Origin: Limnohabitans curvus | GTDB taxonomy: Bacteria; Pseudomonadota; Gammaproteobacteria; Burkholderiales; Burkholderiaceae_C | Assembly: GCF_003063475.1 (NCBI RefSeq) | Contig: NZ_NESP01000002.1 | Location: forward strand, 62,001 to 126,000 | Direction of reading: 5' to 3' | DNA: 64,000 nt | Shown here: piece after piece, positions 24,544 through 33,198 of the stretch | Layout of the letters: each line of letters opens with the position of its first letter | Position numbering within the stretch: position 1 is the first letter of the stretch | Notes under the pieces: generated by a model | What the model was told of the DNA's origin: nothing | The model's input: the letters and a program-made list of their open reading frames with translations, nothing else | The model's database searches: none | Translations under genes and position numbers: made by a program

Positions 24544-25920
24544 ATGTCTGAGCCAAGTTCGCAAATCGATTACTCAAATCTCAGAGTACCGCCACACTCA
24601 GTAGAGGCTGAGTCCAGCGTCTTAGGTGGGTTGCTTTTAGATAACAGTGCGTGGGACCATGTTGCTGATGTACTTGTGTACAGTGATTTCTACAGACATG
24701 AGCACAAATTGGTTTACTTAGCCATAGGTGAATTGGTTAGTCACAGCCGTCCTGCGGATGTAATAACAGTTTATGAGCACTTGCAGGCACTTGACAAGGG
24801 TGAAGAAGTTGGAGGTCTAGGCTATCTAAATGCCTTGGCGCAATACGTCCCAAGTGCCGGCAATATTCGTCGATATGCAGAAATCGTGCGCGAACGTGCG
24901 ATCCTTAGAAAGCTAACGGCCGCAGGTGACGAGATCGTTAGCAATGCGATGAACACCCAAGGTCGCGCAGTGGATCTGATCTTAGACGAAGCCGAACAAA
25001 AAATCTTCAAAATTGGAGAAGAAGGTTCACGGATGAAACAGGGGCCTCGCCCCATGTCCGTGCTCATTCCTGAGTTGATTGATCACGTGCAAAAAATGGC
25101 GGATCGAGGCGATGAGATCACAGGTTTATCGACAGGCCTACATGGTCTTGACTCCATTACCTCCGGCTTGCAAGGCGGTGACTTAATCATCTTGGCGGCA
25201 CGTCCAAGCATGGGCAAAACTGCATTAGCCATCAACATCGCTGAGCATGTTGCATTGAATGAACATAAACCAGTCGTCGTGTTCTCGATGGAAATGGGAG
25301 AACAACAATTAACGATCCGTTCCACAGGATCTGTTAGTCGCATTGATCAATCGCGATTGCGCACTGGTAAGCTGACAGACGATGAGTGGTCAAGATTTGC
25401 TGAGGCGAGTGAGCGCTTAGCGCGTGCACCATTTCACATAGATGGAACGCCAGCGCTTAGCTCTAATCAGCTCAGAGCGAGTTCTAGACGTCTTGCACGT
25501 CAAACCGGCGGGCTCGCTTTGATAGTGGTTGACTATCTTCAACTTATGGTTGGAGGTGGGGAAGGGCGTGGCGCTGAAAACAGGGCTTATGAATTGGCAG
25601 AAATCACTCGGGGGTTGAAAGCTCTAGCGAAAGAGTTGGACTGTCCAATCATTGCGTTATCTCAACTAAGTCGCAAAGTTGAGGAGCGGACCGATAAGCG
25701 TCCTCTGATGAGTGATTTACGCGAGTCGGGTGCGATTGAACAAGATGCAGATGTGATCATGTTCATTTACCGAGATGACTACTACAACAAGGAATCCAAA
25801 GAACCTGGTATTGCAGAGTTAATCATTGCAAAACAAAGAAGTGGTCCTGTTGGGAAAATTAAGTTGGCATTTCTAAGTGCGATCACAAAATTTGAATCGC
25901 TAGGGTCCGTTGATGTTTAA
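24544..25920 (+). CDS. dnaB: Replicative DNA helicase DnaB
   Basis: The product is about 458 residues, full length for DnaB. An N-terminal helicase-interaction domain (RVPPHSVEAESSVLGGLLLDNSAWD...) precedes the RecA-like domain with Walker A ARPSMGKTALAI near residue 220, VVFSMEMGEQQL and VVDYLQLM. The protein looks intact. A plasmid-borne DnaB next to a Rep gene would free the replicon from host helicase loading. An in-frame TTG at 24496 overlapping the rep1 stop is an alternative start. Confidence 0.9.
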   Translation: MSEPSSQIDYSNLRVPPHSVEAESSVLGGLLLDNSAWDHVADVLVYSDFYRHEHKLVYLAIGELVSHSRPADVITVYEHLQALDKGEEVGGLGYLNALAQYVPSAGNIRRYAEIVRERAILRKLTAAGDEIVSNAMNTQGRAVDLILDEAEQKIFKIGEEGSRMKQGPRPMSVLIPELIDHVQKMADRGDEITGLSTGLHGLDSITSGLQGGDLIILAARPSMGKTALAINIAEHVALNEHKPVVVFSMEMGEQQLTIRSTGSVSRIDQSRLRTGKLTDDEWSRFAEASERLARAPFHIDGTPALSSNQLRASSRRLARQTGGLALIVVDYLQLMVGGGEGRGAENRAYELAEITRGLKALAKELDCPIIALSQLSRKVEERTDKRPLMSDLRESGAIEQDADVIMFIYRDDYYNKESKEPGIAELIIAKQRSGPVGKIKLAFLSAITKFESLGSVDV

Positions 25921-26294
25921 CGCTAATCCAAATGAACACCAACGCGCGTTGCTTTGCTTAATGGCAACTTTGTCTTCATGCTTTATTGCATCACGTGATA
26001 AATCCGCTTGTGGTTGATGCCCGTTGCGTATTCCAGTGATGTTAACCAGTAAGTCCAGCTACGTGACCAACTAGTCCAATCGTTGTGACCATTGAACTGT
26101 GAATTAATTGGGGGCTCCCATTGACAGCTATCGACCCATTCCAGCCGTCGGGTTGCTTGGACTGGACGCCTTTAACCTGCCGATCAGAGATTAGCTCGAG
26201 CGGATCTTAAGGTTCAATGGCCCGCTGCGCGCCAGGTGCTTTATCTCCGAAAATATGACGCCAAGCATTACTGATTCCGCAGGTAACCAAAAGC
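25921..26294. other. Intergenic region, no gene seen
   Basis: This stretch separates the convergent dnaB and DUF4041 genes. No ORF, RNA or strong hairpin is supported. The shift to high GC around 26.2-26.3 kb marks the right edge of the inserted DUF4041 gene. Confidence 0.3.
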
Positions 26295-27686
26295 TCAACC
26301 GCGGGCGTCTGAGGCCACGGCCAGTTCCGCCGCTTGGATGGACTCCGCTGGCATGACCATCCGAAGGCTCTCGCGGTACTGCTCCGCTGCCGCCGCGTGC
26401 ACCACTTCAACCATTGCGTCGTAGTTTGCACGAATCACCGCTTCGATCTCTTTAAGGTCGGCGCGGAAGAATTCTTTACGCCCGTTGACCTTGTTCATGC
26501 GCCCTTCTGCAAAGTGCGCGTGCAGTTTTACCTCGAGCGCCGGTGCGTTGTCGGAGAACACCAGCGCGTGCACGTCGAACCGGAATGGTACCGAGGCGTC
26601 CCCTAGTTCGTCGACTCGATCCATCGGCTCGAGACGTCGTGTCATTCCGATTTTGTAGACGCCTTCGCCGAACGCGCCGATGTTCGAGATCACGTATACG
26701 TAGCCGGCTCGAGCGTTCTGCTCGCGGTAATCCAAGAGGCGCTCTTCTTCGTCAAGCGCCCCGTTTTGTTGCATCAGTTCGATAAGGCGTGCCTGCAGTT
26801 CCCCACGCTCATGGTCGTCCTGGACGCTTGCCAACCGAAGTTGTAACTTCTGAATCACACTGGCAAAGTGCCGACGCTCCTTGTCGATCTTGGCGCGTGC
26901 TTCGCGGATTTCACGCTTCAGCTTCTCCTGCTCACGCTGGTCCTCGCGAGTCTGACGCGCCATCTCCTTCTCCTCAGCACGCTTCACTTGAAATTCGTGA
27001 GCTAGGTGCAGCTCTGCCAACTTGCGCTGAAGGACCACTTCCATCCACCAGCACTCCGTCCGCTTTAGCAGTTTGTTGCAGGCGTCGAAGGATCGGCGAA
27101 TGCGCTCCTCCATGCGGTCTAAATTGTTGAACTTAACGTTGTCGATGCAGTTCTCGCACTCGCTGTTAAAGGCGCGCAGCGAGAGCTTGAGGACGTCCTT
27201 GCGCAACTGCTTCCACTCAGTCTTCGTCAGCGTGACCCCGGAATGGTCCCAGCTTTCGACTTCCTTGCTCAATCGACGGGCGGACTCTTTCTGCTCCTCA
27301 CGTATTACATCCAGCTGGCCCTTGTAGTCGGCGCTGTTGGTGAATTGATACTTGGGCACATACAACGCGAACGATTCCAGCTCTACCGTGTCCTCTGCAA
27401 CTAGGATTGCCTTACGGATGTCATTCAAATTTCGAAGGGCTGCGTCCACTTCAGCCTGAGCCGCAGTCACATGCTCCTCGGTCTGAGCCAGACGGTCTTC
27501 CTCCATTTTGACTAGGTCTTTGATTTCGGCCAAGCTCAGTAGGCCACTTTGCTGCTGTTGGGCTTCCAGCACCTCACAGCGCTTTCGAAGTTCGTCGGCA
27601 GACGACTGCGAAGCCTTCAGATCTTGCTCTAGTCTTTCGGCCCGGGTCCGGTGCTTTGTTCCATTCCAGAAGTCGCTGAGTGCCAT
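26295..27686 (-). CDS. DUF4041 coiled-coil protein with GIY-YIG-like nuclease domain
   Basis: The 463-residue product has an N-terminal coiled coil (residues ~15-95), a DUF4041-like middle (FNSECENCIDNVKFNN...ERIRRSFDACNKLLKR), a second long charged coiled coil (240-330) and a C-terminal T5orf172/GIY-YIG-type domain (GYVYVISNIG, GVYKIGMTRR, VELGD-like DELGDASVPF, HAHF, RKEFFRADL). This family is common on phages and mobile elements, and a defence or anti-phage role is plausible but unproven. It is a single gene, GC-rich relative to its neighbours. Confidence 0.8.
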   Translation of the reverse strand: MALSDFWNGTKHRTRAERLEQDLKASQSSADELRKRCEVLEAQQQQSGLLSLAEIKDLVKMEEDRLAQTEEHVTAAQAEVDAALRNLNDIRKAILVAEDTVELESFALYVPKYQFTNSADYKGQLDVIREEQKESARRLSKEVESWDHSGVTLTKTEWKQLRKDVLKLSLRAFNSECENCIDNVKFNNLDRMEERIRRSFDACNKLLKRTECWWMEVVLQRKLAELHLAHEFQVKRAEEKEMARQTREDQREQEKLKREIREARAKIDKERRHFASVIQKLQLRLASVQDDHERGELQARLIELMQQNGALDEEERLLDYREQNARAGYVYVISNIGAFGEGVYKIGMTRRLEPMDRVDELGDASVPFRFDVHALVFSDNAPALEVKLHAHFAEGRMNKVNGRKEFFRADLKEIEAVIRANYDAMVEVVHAAAAEQYRESLRMVMPAESIQAAELAVASDARG

Positions 27687-28309
27687 CGTTCCTCCACTTT
27701 CTTCCTATTGAGATGACTATATCTGGGCTGAAAGTTTCAGTCGATGCCACTGAATTGGCATCGACACTCGCACCTGTCGAAGCTGTTAGTTTTTTGAACG
27801 TAATTTGGCTCGTCCGAACCGGTCTTTCGCCAGTGACTGCATGTGGCCCAAAGTAGTCATCAGCACTGTTGACGTTAATCGGCAGCAACCGCTACAAAGA
27901 AGTCCGTTTTTAGACTAGGTCAACATTCAAGCGATTGGTAAAGTGCTTTTGCGTAGAGGGCGACAGCTACCGAATAGCGAGGGGCGATTAATTCTCCCCT
28001 TTTTCATGAGAATGCTAAGTTGGTCGCCCACGTGAAAAAATCACGACCTTCATTCGCCACTCTGGCGATGGATAGCGCCAGTGTTTGCAATTCAAATCAA
28101 TTGCATGAAACAGATCTTCTGCTATTGGTGCAATTTCCGGCACCTCTCTTAGCCATTGCTGGCAATGGTGGTAGAGAAGGCGTAGTTGGCTTCTTTAGCA
28201 AGTTGTGACTGGAACGCCATCAACAGAACTTTGGCATGCAAAGGGCAACCATAAGTGGCTCGCTCATGCACAACTTGCGCAATGGCTTGCTAATTTAGGC
28301 GCCCTCTGA
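27687..28309. other. Intergenic region, no gene seen
   Basis: Short ORFs here lack ribosome-binding sites and family features. The stretch runs from the DUF4041 promoter side to the IS3 remnant and includes the left border of the GC-rich insertion near 27.7 kb. Confidence 0.3.
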
Positions 28310-28632
28310 TTAAGGAGGTGTCCTTCTTTGGTCTGTCCAATCGTGGGATGTTTTTGGATCATCTTTCCGATCTCCTCGCGTTTGAAATGTGGGGCTAGTG
28401 CTTTACTCTGAAAACGCTCCTGAGCGCATGAATGTGTAAATAGGCTGCTCGGGGTTCTCGGATTGCAGATCTCGCAGTCTAGAGGCGTCTGAGGCCTTCA
28501 GGCAGCCATATTTGGACCATTACTTGCAAAAAGTGAGCTGACTTAATCTGCCGCTTTGGCAACGATGGTCTTTGAATCCACAATTTTTAAGAATTTGCAG
28601 ACTTACTGCTATTACCTTGACAGGGCAGTGAC
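28310..28632. mobile_element. Decayed IS3-family fragment
   Basis: The stretch aligns by eye with 32030-32400 of the intact element (ATCTTTCCGATCTCCTCGCG vs the corresponding CCTCGCGTTTGACC region; GTGGGGCTAGTGCTTTAC; TTGCAGACTTACTGC). It covers the orfA/orfB junction and the orfA-side terminal region but is riddled with substitutions and stops. It is an old copy in the same orientation as the complete element. Confidence 0.65.
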
Positions 28633-28755
28633 GCAGCAGATCATTTTGACTATTTCAATCCTGAGCTTAAGAAACTTAACAATTAATCTAACAAAGTCTT
28701 TACAAGATTAAGGGCCATAAAAACCGTTATGTATCAATAGGTTAAGGTAATCTAG

Positions 28756-29032
28756 GTGTGTGGATATGTGGGGTTTAGTGTGAAGATTTGTGCAACAAAG
28801 TGAGTGTTTATGTGCAATATGGTGAGAAGATTTGTGCAACAAGGTGAGTGGATATGTGCACTGAAAATTTACGTTCAAAAATCACAATTTAACAATTATC
28901 ATAATTAACGAATTAATTAAATAACGTATTTTGCATTTTAAAAGTACTAATTTTGCAGCGCATCCCACTGTTACGTAATAGTGATGTAGAGCGAGTCAGA
29001 TGCAGCAGAAGTGTGTGAATTTGTGCACCAAG
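28756..29032. promoter_or_regulatory. Origin of replication 2 with 22-bp iterons
   Basis: Five directly abutting 22-base iterons lie at 28756, 28778, 28800, 28822 and 28844 (core GTGAGNNNATNTGTGCA), and a sixth at 29011-29032. Between them, 28866-28985 is extremely AT-rich and a good unwinding element. The rep2 gene follows. Spacing of exactly 22 bases (two helical turns) puts all iterons on one face. Confidence 0.85.
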
Positions 29033-29072
29033 AGGTACTGTTAATTCGGACTAACTTACTCTAAAATAATTC

Positions 29073-30476
29073 ATGTACCAATGTATTAATCTCGACCTGG
29101 AAATGAGTTATTTGGAAGTAGTAAAGGAGGAGGGGGAACAACAACAAAGCATTCTGGCTACTTCTAGAAATGTTTTGAAGAAACCTGTTGATACGTTGGC
29201 TATGACGCCAGCTGAAGGAGGGCGAATAAATGTCATTGAACGCAAGCTTTATTTCACTTTGATGTGGTTTGCACAGCGCCAAGGTTGGCAAATTGGGCAA
29301 GAAAGTTTCCAAGCTCCACTTGCCGAGGTGCTCAAAAAAATGAACTACAACAGTCGTAATATGAAGCTAATTCGTGAAGCCTTGACTTCGATGACGACCA
29401 CGGCGATTGCCTGGCAGTCGCCAACAGCGGGGGAGGGCTCAAATTGGGGTGTAAGCGGGATGATTGCTCATGCGGAAATCATGAGCAATCGTTCAGGTAG
29501 CAAACTGGAATGGTCATATTCTCCAAAAGTTAGAACTGAAATTCTTAATCCATTTCCCTTTGCACGTGGCTCCCTTGAAGTTCAAGACTTGCTTAAAACG
29601 CATGCAGGATTGGCCCTTTATGACATCGTGACTCGTTATTTAAGTAGTGCAACCGGATTGACCCCCCGTCGTAACTGGGAATGGTGGCGTCCTGTCCTTA
29701 CGGGAAATTGGAACAGTGTTAACAGCGTATTGGAGTTCAAGGTTTTCAACCGAGATTACGTGAAGAAAGCAATAAACGAAATTAACAGTAAGACAACAGT
29801 GGATGTGGAGCTAATCACTTACAAGGCAGGCGCGAAAGTTGTTGACCTTCAATTCAGGGCCTCCCGAAAGAAGAACTACAAGCCCCCATTGCAAAATGTC
29901 AATACTGAAAGTGGGCTCAAAGAAATTGGCCGTGCCATCGCACTTGGCATTACACAAAAACAGGCGGAGTTGTTTTTTGATGAACATGGAGAAAACACCC
30001 TTTCGAAGGGCCTTGATGTTCTGGCCGAGCGTATAGCTAAGCCTGGCTTACGCTCTGTTGAGAAGCCAAAACAATATTTAGAAAAAGTGCTGGAAAACCA
30101 TCCGACTGACGCACAAACTGGAGCGCTTATAGATAAACAGAAAGAACAAGCGCGCGAAAAACAAAAGCGTATTGAACTTCTAGAACAGTACCGCGCTAAT
30201 CGACTACAAGCCGCTTGGGAGTTGTATCAAGAGAGCAACGATAGCGACAAGACATTCTTGGTCGAGCAGTTTGTGATGCAAGTCCTTGACAAAGGCCCTG
30301 AATCAACAAAACGACTCTACGAGCAGAAGGGATTCCAAGCAACGTCAGTGAGAAGCCTAATGAAAACAAGCCTAGCAGAACACTATTTTGGAGAAGGGTG
30401 GAAGACACCGAATGATGACGTCTTGTTCCGGTTCGCTTTGAACTTCATCAAGACAGAAGACAGTGGCAAACAATAG
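29073..30476 (+). CDS. Rep_3-type replication initiator 2
   Basis: The 467-residue protein carries Rep_3 features: VIERKLYFTLMWFAQRQGW (first winged helix), HAGLALYDIVTRYLSSATGLTPRRNWEWWRPVLTGN and NRDYVKKAINEINSKTTVDVELI. A charged C-terminal tail follows. It differs clearly from initiator 1, so the two replicons are not a recent duplication. Starts at 29073 and 29103 are both possible; neither has a strong Shine-Dalgarno. The iterons upstream should be its binding sites. Confidence 0.85.
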   Translation: MYQCINLDLEMSYLEVVKEEGEQQQSILATSRNVLKKPVDTLAMTPAEGGRINVIERKLYFTLMWFAQRQGWQIGQESFQAPLAEVLKKMNYNSRNMKLIREALTSMTTTAIAWQSPTAGEGSNWGVSGMIAHAEIMSNRSGSKLEWSYSPKVRTEILNPFPFARGSLEVQDLLKTHAGLALYDIVTRYLSSATGLTPRRNWEWWRPVLTGNWNSVNSVLEFKVFNRDYVKKAINEINSKTTVDVELITYKAGAKVVDLQFRASRKKNYKPPLQNVNTESGLKEIGRAIALGITQKQAELFFDEHGENTLSKGLDVLAERIAKPGLRSVEKPKQYLEKVLENHPTDAQTGALIDKQKEQAREKQKRIELLEQYRANRLQAAWELYQESNDSDKTFLVEQFVMQVLDKGPESTKRLYEQKGFQATSVRSLMKTSLAEHYFGEGWKTPNDDVLFRFALNFIKTEDSGKQ

Positions 30477-30499
30477 AACTGCTATTGTAGATATGTAGC

Positions 30500-30570
30500 T
30501 TTTGCGTGGCTCATTTGAAGTTCAGGATTTGCTTAAAACGCACGATGCAGGATTGGCGCTTTATGAAATT
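30500..30570 (+). pseudogene. Fragment of a further rep_3 paralogue
   Basis: About 70 bases match 29559-29627 of rep2 (CGTGGCTC...TTGAAGTTCA...TTGCTTAAAACGCA...GCAGGATTGG) with several substitutions and a 3-base insertion. It therefore comes from a related gene rather than a recent tandem copy. It lies between rep2 and the RidA gene. Confidence 0.6.
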
Positions 30571-30584
30571 TTTAAGAAAAGTAA

Positions 30585-30938
30585 ATGAATAAACAAATAA
30601 CCAGGTTAGAGCCTACCCTGAGAATGTCGGAAGCTGTGTGTTATCAGGGTGTAGCGTATCTTGCTGGGCAAGTGCCAACGGATACTACAAAGGACATTGT
30701 GGGACAAACCCAAGATGTGCTGAGTGAAATTGACAATGTACTAGGCAGGCTTGGTACAAATAAAACAAGACTTCTTCAAGTTCAGGTTTTCTTAAAAGAT
30801 ATCAATGAATTTGAGGGAATGAACCAGGCATGGGACGAGTGGGTTTCGCCATTGAGTCCCCCCGCAAGGGCAACAATTCAAGCAAACTTAGCTGACAAGA
30901 ATTGGAAGGTCGAGATTCTTGTCACGGCGGCGCTCTAA
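30585..30938 (+). CDS. RidA-family protein (117 aa)
   Basis: This is a RidA/YjgF fold: YLAGQVPTDTTKDIVGQTQDVLSEIDNVL, LLQVQVFLKDINEFEGMNQAWDEW and PPARATIQANL with the conserved arginine of the active-site cleft (PAR). RidA proteins hydrolyse reactive enamine/imine intermediates. This stand-alone copy differs from the one in the aromatic operon at 34168. The ribosome-binding site is weak. Confidence 0.85.
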   Translation: MNKQITRLEPTLRMSEAVCYQGVAYLAGQVPTDTTKDIVGQTQDVLSEIDNVLGRLGTNKTRLLQVQVFLKDINEFEGMNQAWDEWVSPLSPPARATIQANLADKNWKVEILVTAAL

Positions 30939-31122
30939 AGAAATATTTCTACAGGCGAAAGTTGGTTGAATCGCCCCCTAACTTGATTAATAACAGAGCG
31001 CAGTAGGCGCATTCTCCGTCTAAGTCGTTACGAATAATTAGCGGCCATCTGTTTACCGATGCTTGCGAATATTGCAAGCCGTGACTTGCAAATACATGCT
31101 TTCGTGGGTAATATGTAAGCCA

Positions 31123-31158
31123 TGACTGAAAATATTAGATTCCCTGGTGAATTGGGTC
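31123..31158 (+). pseudogene. Gene start cut by the IS3 element
   Basis: An ATG opens a frame MTENIRFPGELG that runs straight into the IS end at 31159. Two related motifs precede it (AATATTGCAAGCCGTGACT near 31066 and AATATGTAAGCCATGACT near 31110), like tandem operators of a regulator or antitoxin gene. The rest of the gene is not seen beyond the IS. Confidence 0.35.
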
Positions 31159-31214
31159 TGACCTGCCCCCACTAGCCGTACCACTGAATTAGAAGTTAGT
31201 CCGAGGGGTCAAGG

Positions 31215-32110
31215 TTATTCCAAAACTTGATGGTTTGTATTTGCAGCAGCATTCGAATTACTCCGATGCTGCTGCGCGAATTGAGCCGGTGGTATTCGAC
31301 CCAAGCTGCTGTGTGGCCTGACTTCGTTGTAGTCCCTGCGCCACTCAGCGATGCACGTTCTAGCTTGGGGCAAGGTCTGAAACCATTGCTCGTTCAAGCA
31401 CTCATCACGAAACTTCCCATTGAAGCTCTCGATGTAACCGTTTTGCATGGGCCTCCCTGGTTGAATCAAGATATGCCTCACACCATGCGACGTTGCCCAA
31501 GCCATAAACGCTCGACTCGTGAACTCAGGTCCGTTGTCTGTTCGTACTGCTTGCGGGTAGCCCCTGAATATTGCAGCTTGGTCCAGCAAACGAGTCACGT
31601 ACTGGCCTGAAATGCCATAGTCCACTGCGATGTCAACGCACTCGTGACTGAAGTCATCGGCCACTGTTGGGCATTTGATCCTGCGACCGTTGGACAAACT
31701 ATCTGAGACAAAGTCCATGCTCCACACCTCGTTGACGGTTTGCGCCAATTGCAGTGGCACGCGTTCATTCAATGGCCGCTTGGCCTTCTTGCGACGGCGT
31801 ACAGCCAAGTTGGCGTCTCGGTAAAGCCGGTAAACCCGCTTGTGGTTCACATGCGGGAACTCAGGGCGCAGCAAATCATGGATGCGCCGATAACCAAACC
31901 TGCGGCGTACATGGGCGATGTCCACGATGCGTTCGCACAGATCACGGGTGAGTTGATCTGGTTGTGGTGGGTTGCGATAGCTGTCGCGGCTTAGCCCCAC
32001 AAGACGGCAGGCGTGGCGCTCGGACAGTTGATGGTCTTGGACCATCTTGCCAATCGCCTCGCGTTTGACCTGTGGGGCTAGCGCTTTACGCCGAACACGC
32101 TCTTGAGCGC
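31215..32110 (-). CDS. IS3-family transposase OrfB
   Basis: This is the integrase-catalytic subunit with HTH_21-like start (HACRLVGLSRDSYRN), then the DDE residues in VWSMDFVSD, RTDNGPEF and NGYIESFNGKFRDECLNE. All catalytic residues are intact. The frame overlaps orfA; production of an OrfAB fusion by -1 frameshifting is usual in this family. The exact OrfB start is not determined; the frame is open to 32264. Confidence 0.85.
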
Positions 32111-32344
32111 GTGAATATCCAGATGGGCCTCGGCCAGTAGCCTCTTGAGTTTGGTGTTCTCGGACTCCAAGTCTCTCAACCTGGATGCATCGGAAGCCTC
32201 CATGCCGCCGAACTTGGCTCGCCACTTGTAAAAGGTGGGCTGGCTGAAGCCGCCGCTGCGGCAAAGCTCCTTGATAGACATGCCAGCTTCAGCTTGCTTG
32301 AGGAAAGCGATGATTTGCTCATCGGTAAATCGTGTGGTCTTCAT
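32078..32344 (-). CDS. IS3-family transposase OrfA
   Basis: The 88-residue helix-turn-helix protein (FTDEQIIAFLKQAEAGMSIKELCRSGGFSQPTFYKWRAKFGG) with a leucine-zipper-like tail (LRDLESENTKLKRLLAEAHLD) is typical of OrfA from the IS407-like branch of IS3. It is intact and starts just inside the right inverted repeat. Confidence 0.85.
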   Translation of the reverse strand: MKTTRFTDEQIIAFLKQAEAGMSIKELCRSGGFSQPTFYKWRAKFGGMEASDASRLRDLESENTKLKRLLAEAHLDIHALKSVFGVKR

Positions 32345-32518
32345 ATCCGCAATTCTCCAGAATTTGCGGACTAACTGCCATTACTTTGGTACGGCTGGCA
32401 GGGGGCAGGTCATAGCTCTATCTCCTCAAAGGTCGGCGCCTGCTCAAGACACGGGGCGATTCAATGCAGCGTGTACGGAGCGGTATGGTCGATAAATGGC
32501 AAGCCCGAAACGAAAAGT

Positions 32519-33109
32519 TCACAACAAGCCGTTGAGTCGAGCGTAGTGCAATGTTTGAGTACGGCTTTTTACATCTAATCGGCGGAATAAGCGCCAGAGG
32601 TGGACTTTAACTGTGTGTTCGCTGATGTCCAACTCAGCTGCGATGTCGCGATTGCTTAGGCCACGATCAAGCATACCTATGAGTTGCTTTTGACGTTTAG
32701 AGAGCTTTACTTCTTCAGAAGAACGGCTAGTTCCCTCATCATGTTTGCTCATAAACAAATTAGAAATGGCAGCCGAGATCTCATTAACAGATGTGGATTT
32801 TTCGATATAGAGATCAGCACCGGCCGATATGCACGACTCTTGGGCATCACCTGCGGCCATTGAGGACATCACTGCCAGTGGCACATCGGGAAACATCGTC
32901 TTGATTTCTCTTACTGCGTTTGTATCTTTGACTCCTGGTAGTAACAAATCTAATACAAAAAGTTTCGGTTCGCCATGTTTGATCACGGCGGCGGCTAGCT
33001 CGCTGAGTTTTCCGAGCTCAACAACTGTTGTTGCCGAAAATACGCGACGCAACAACATAGCAATGGCTTGACGCATCATGGGATGGTCGTCGATAACATA
33101 AAAACTCAT
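32519..33109 (-). CDS. NarL/LuxR-type response regulator
   Basis: The 196-residue product has a receiver domain with acidic pocket D7/D8 and phospho-acceptor D54 (FVLDLLLPG), then a LuxR helix-turn-helix (LSKRQKQLIGMLDRGLSNRDIAAELDISEHTVKVHL). No histidine kinase gene lies nearby, so it is an orphan in this window. It flanks the aromatic operon and might control it, but no direct evidence is visible. Confidence 0.85.
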   Translation of the reverse strand: MSFYVIDDHPMMRQAIAMLLRRVFSATTVVELGKLSELAAAVIKHGEPKLFVLDLLLPGVKDTNAVREIKTMFPDVPLAVMSSMAAGDAQESCISAGADLYIEKSTSVNEISAAISNLFMSKHDEGTSRSSEEVKLSKRQKQLIGMLDRGLSNRDIAAELDISEHTVKVHLWRLFRRLDVKSRTQTLHYARLNGLL

Positions 33110-33198
33110 TTCTACTCCAATCTCAAAATTGTATCTATTGTGTCATCTATGACAGACGGACGCAGGAGAGAAGTAATAGAAAGTATTGCTCGGAATTG

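Larger units (their letters stand above)
31159..32412 (-). mobile_element. Complete IS3-family element
   Basis: The element is about 1254 bp. It has imperfect terminal inverted repeats starting TGACCTGCCCCC on both ends (31159 inward; 32412 inward), and two overlapping minus-strand frames, orfA and orfB. No target duplication is evident at the borders, which suggests later rearrangement. Its left end recurs alone at 43222, and internal parts recur at 28310 and 61040. Confidence 0.85.

Noticed and set aside
28756..28865. Possible CRISPR array of 22-bp repeats
   Set aside because: Repeats abut with no spacers and lie directly before a Rep_3 gene, as iterons do.
32235..32495. Plus-strand ORF across the IS3 right end
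   Set aside because: Antisense to orfA and crosses the element border.
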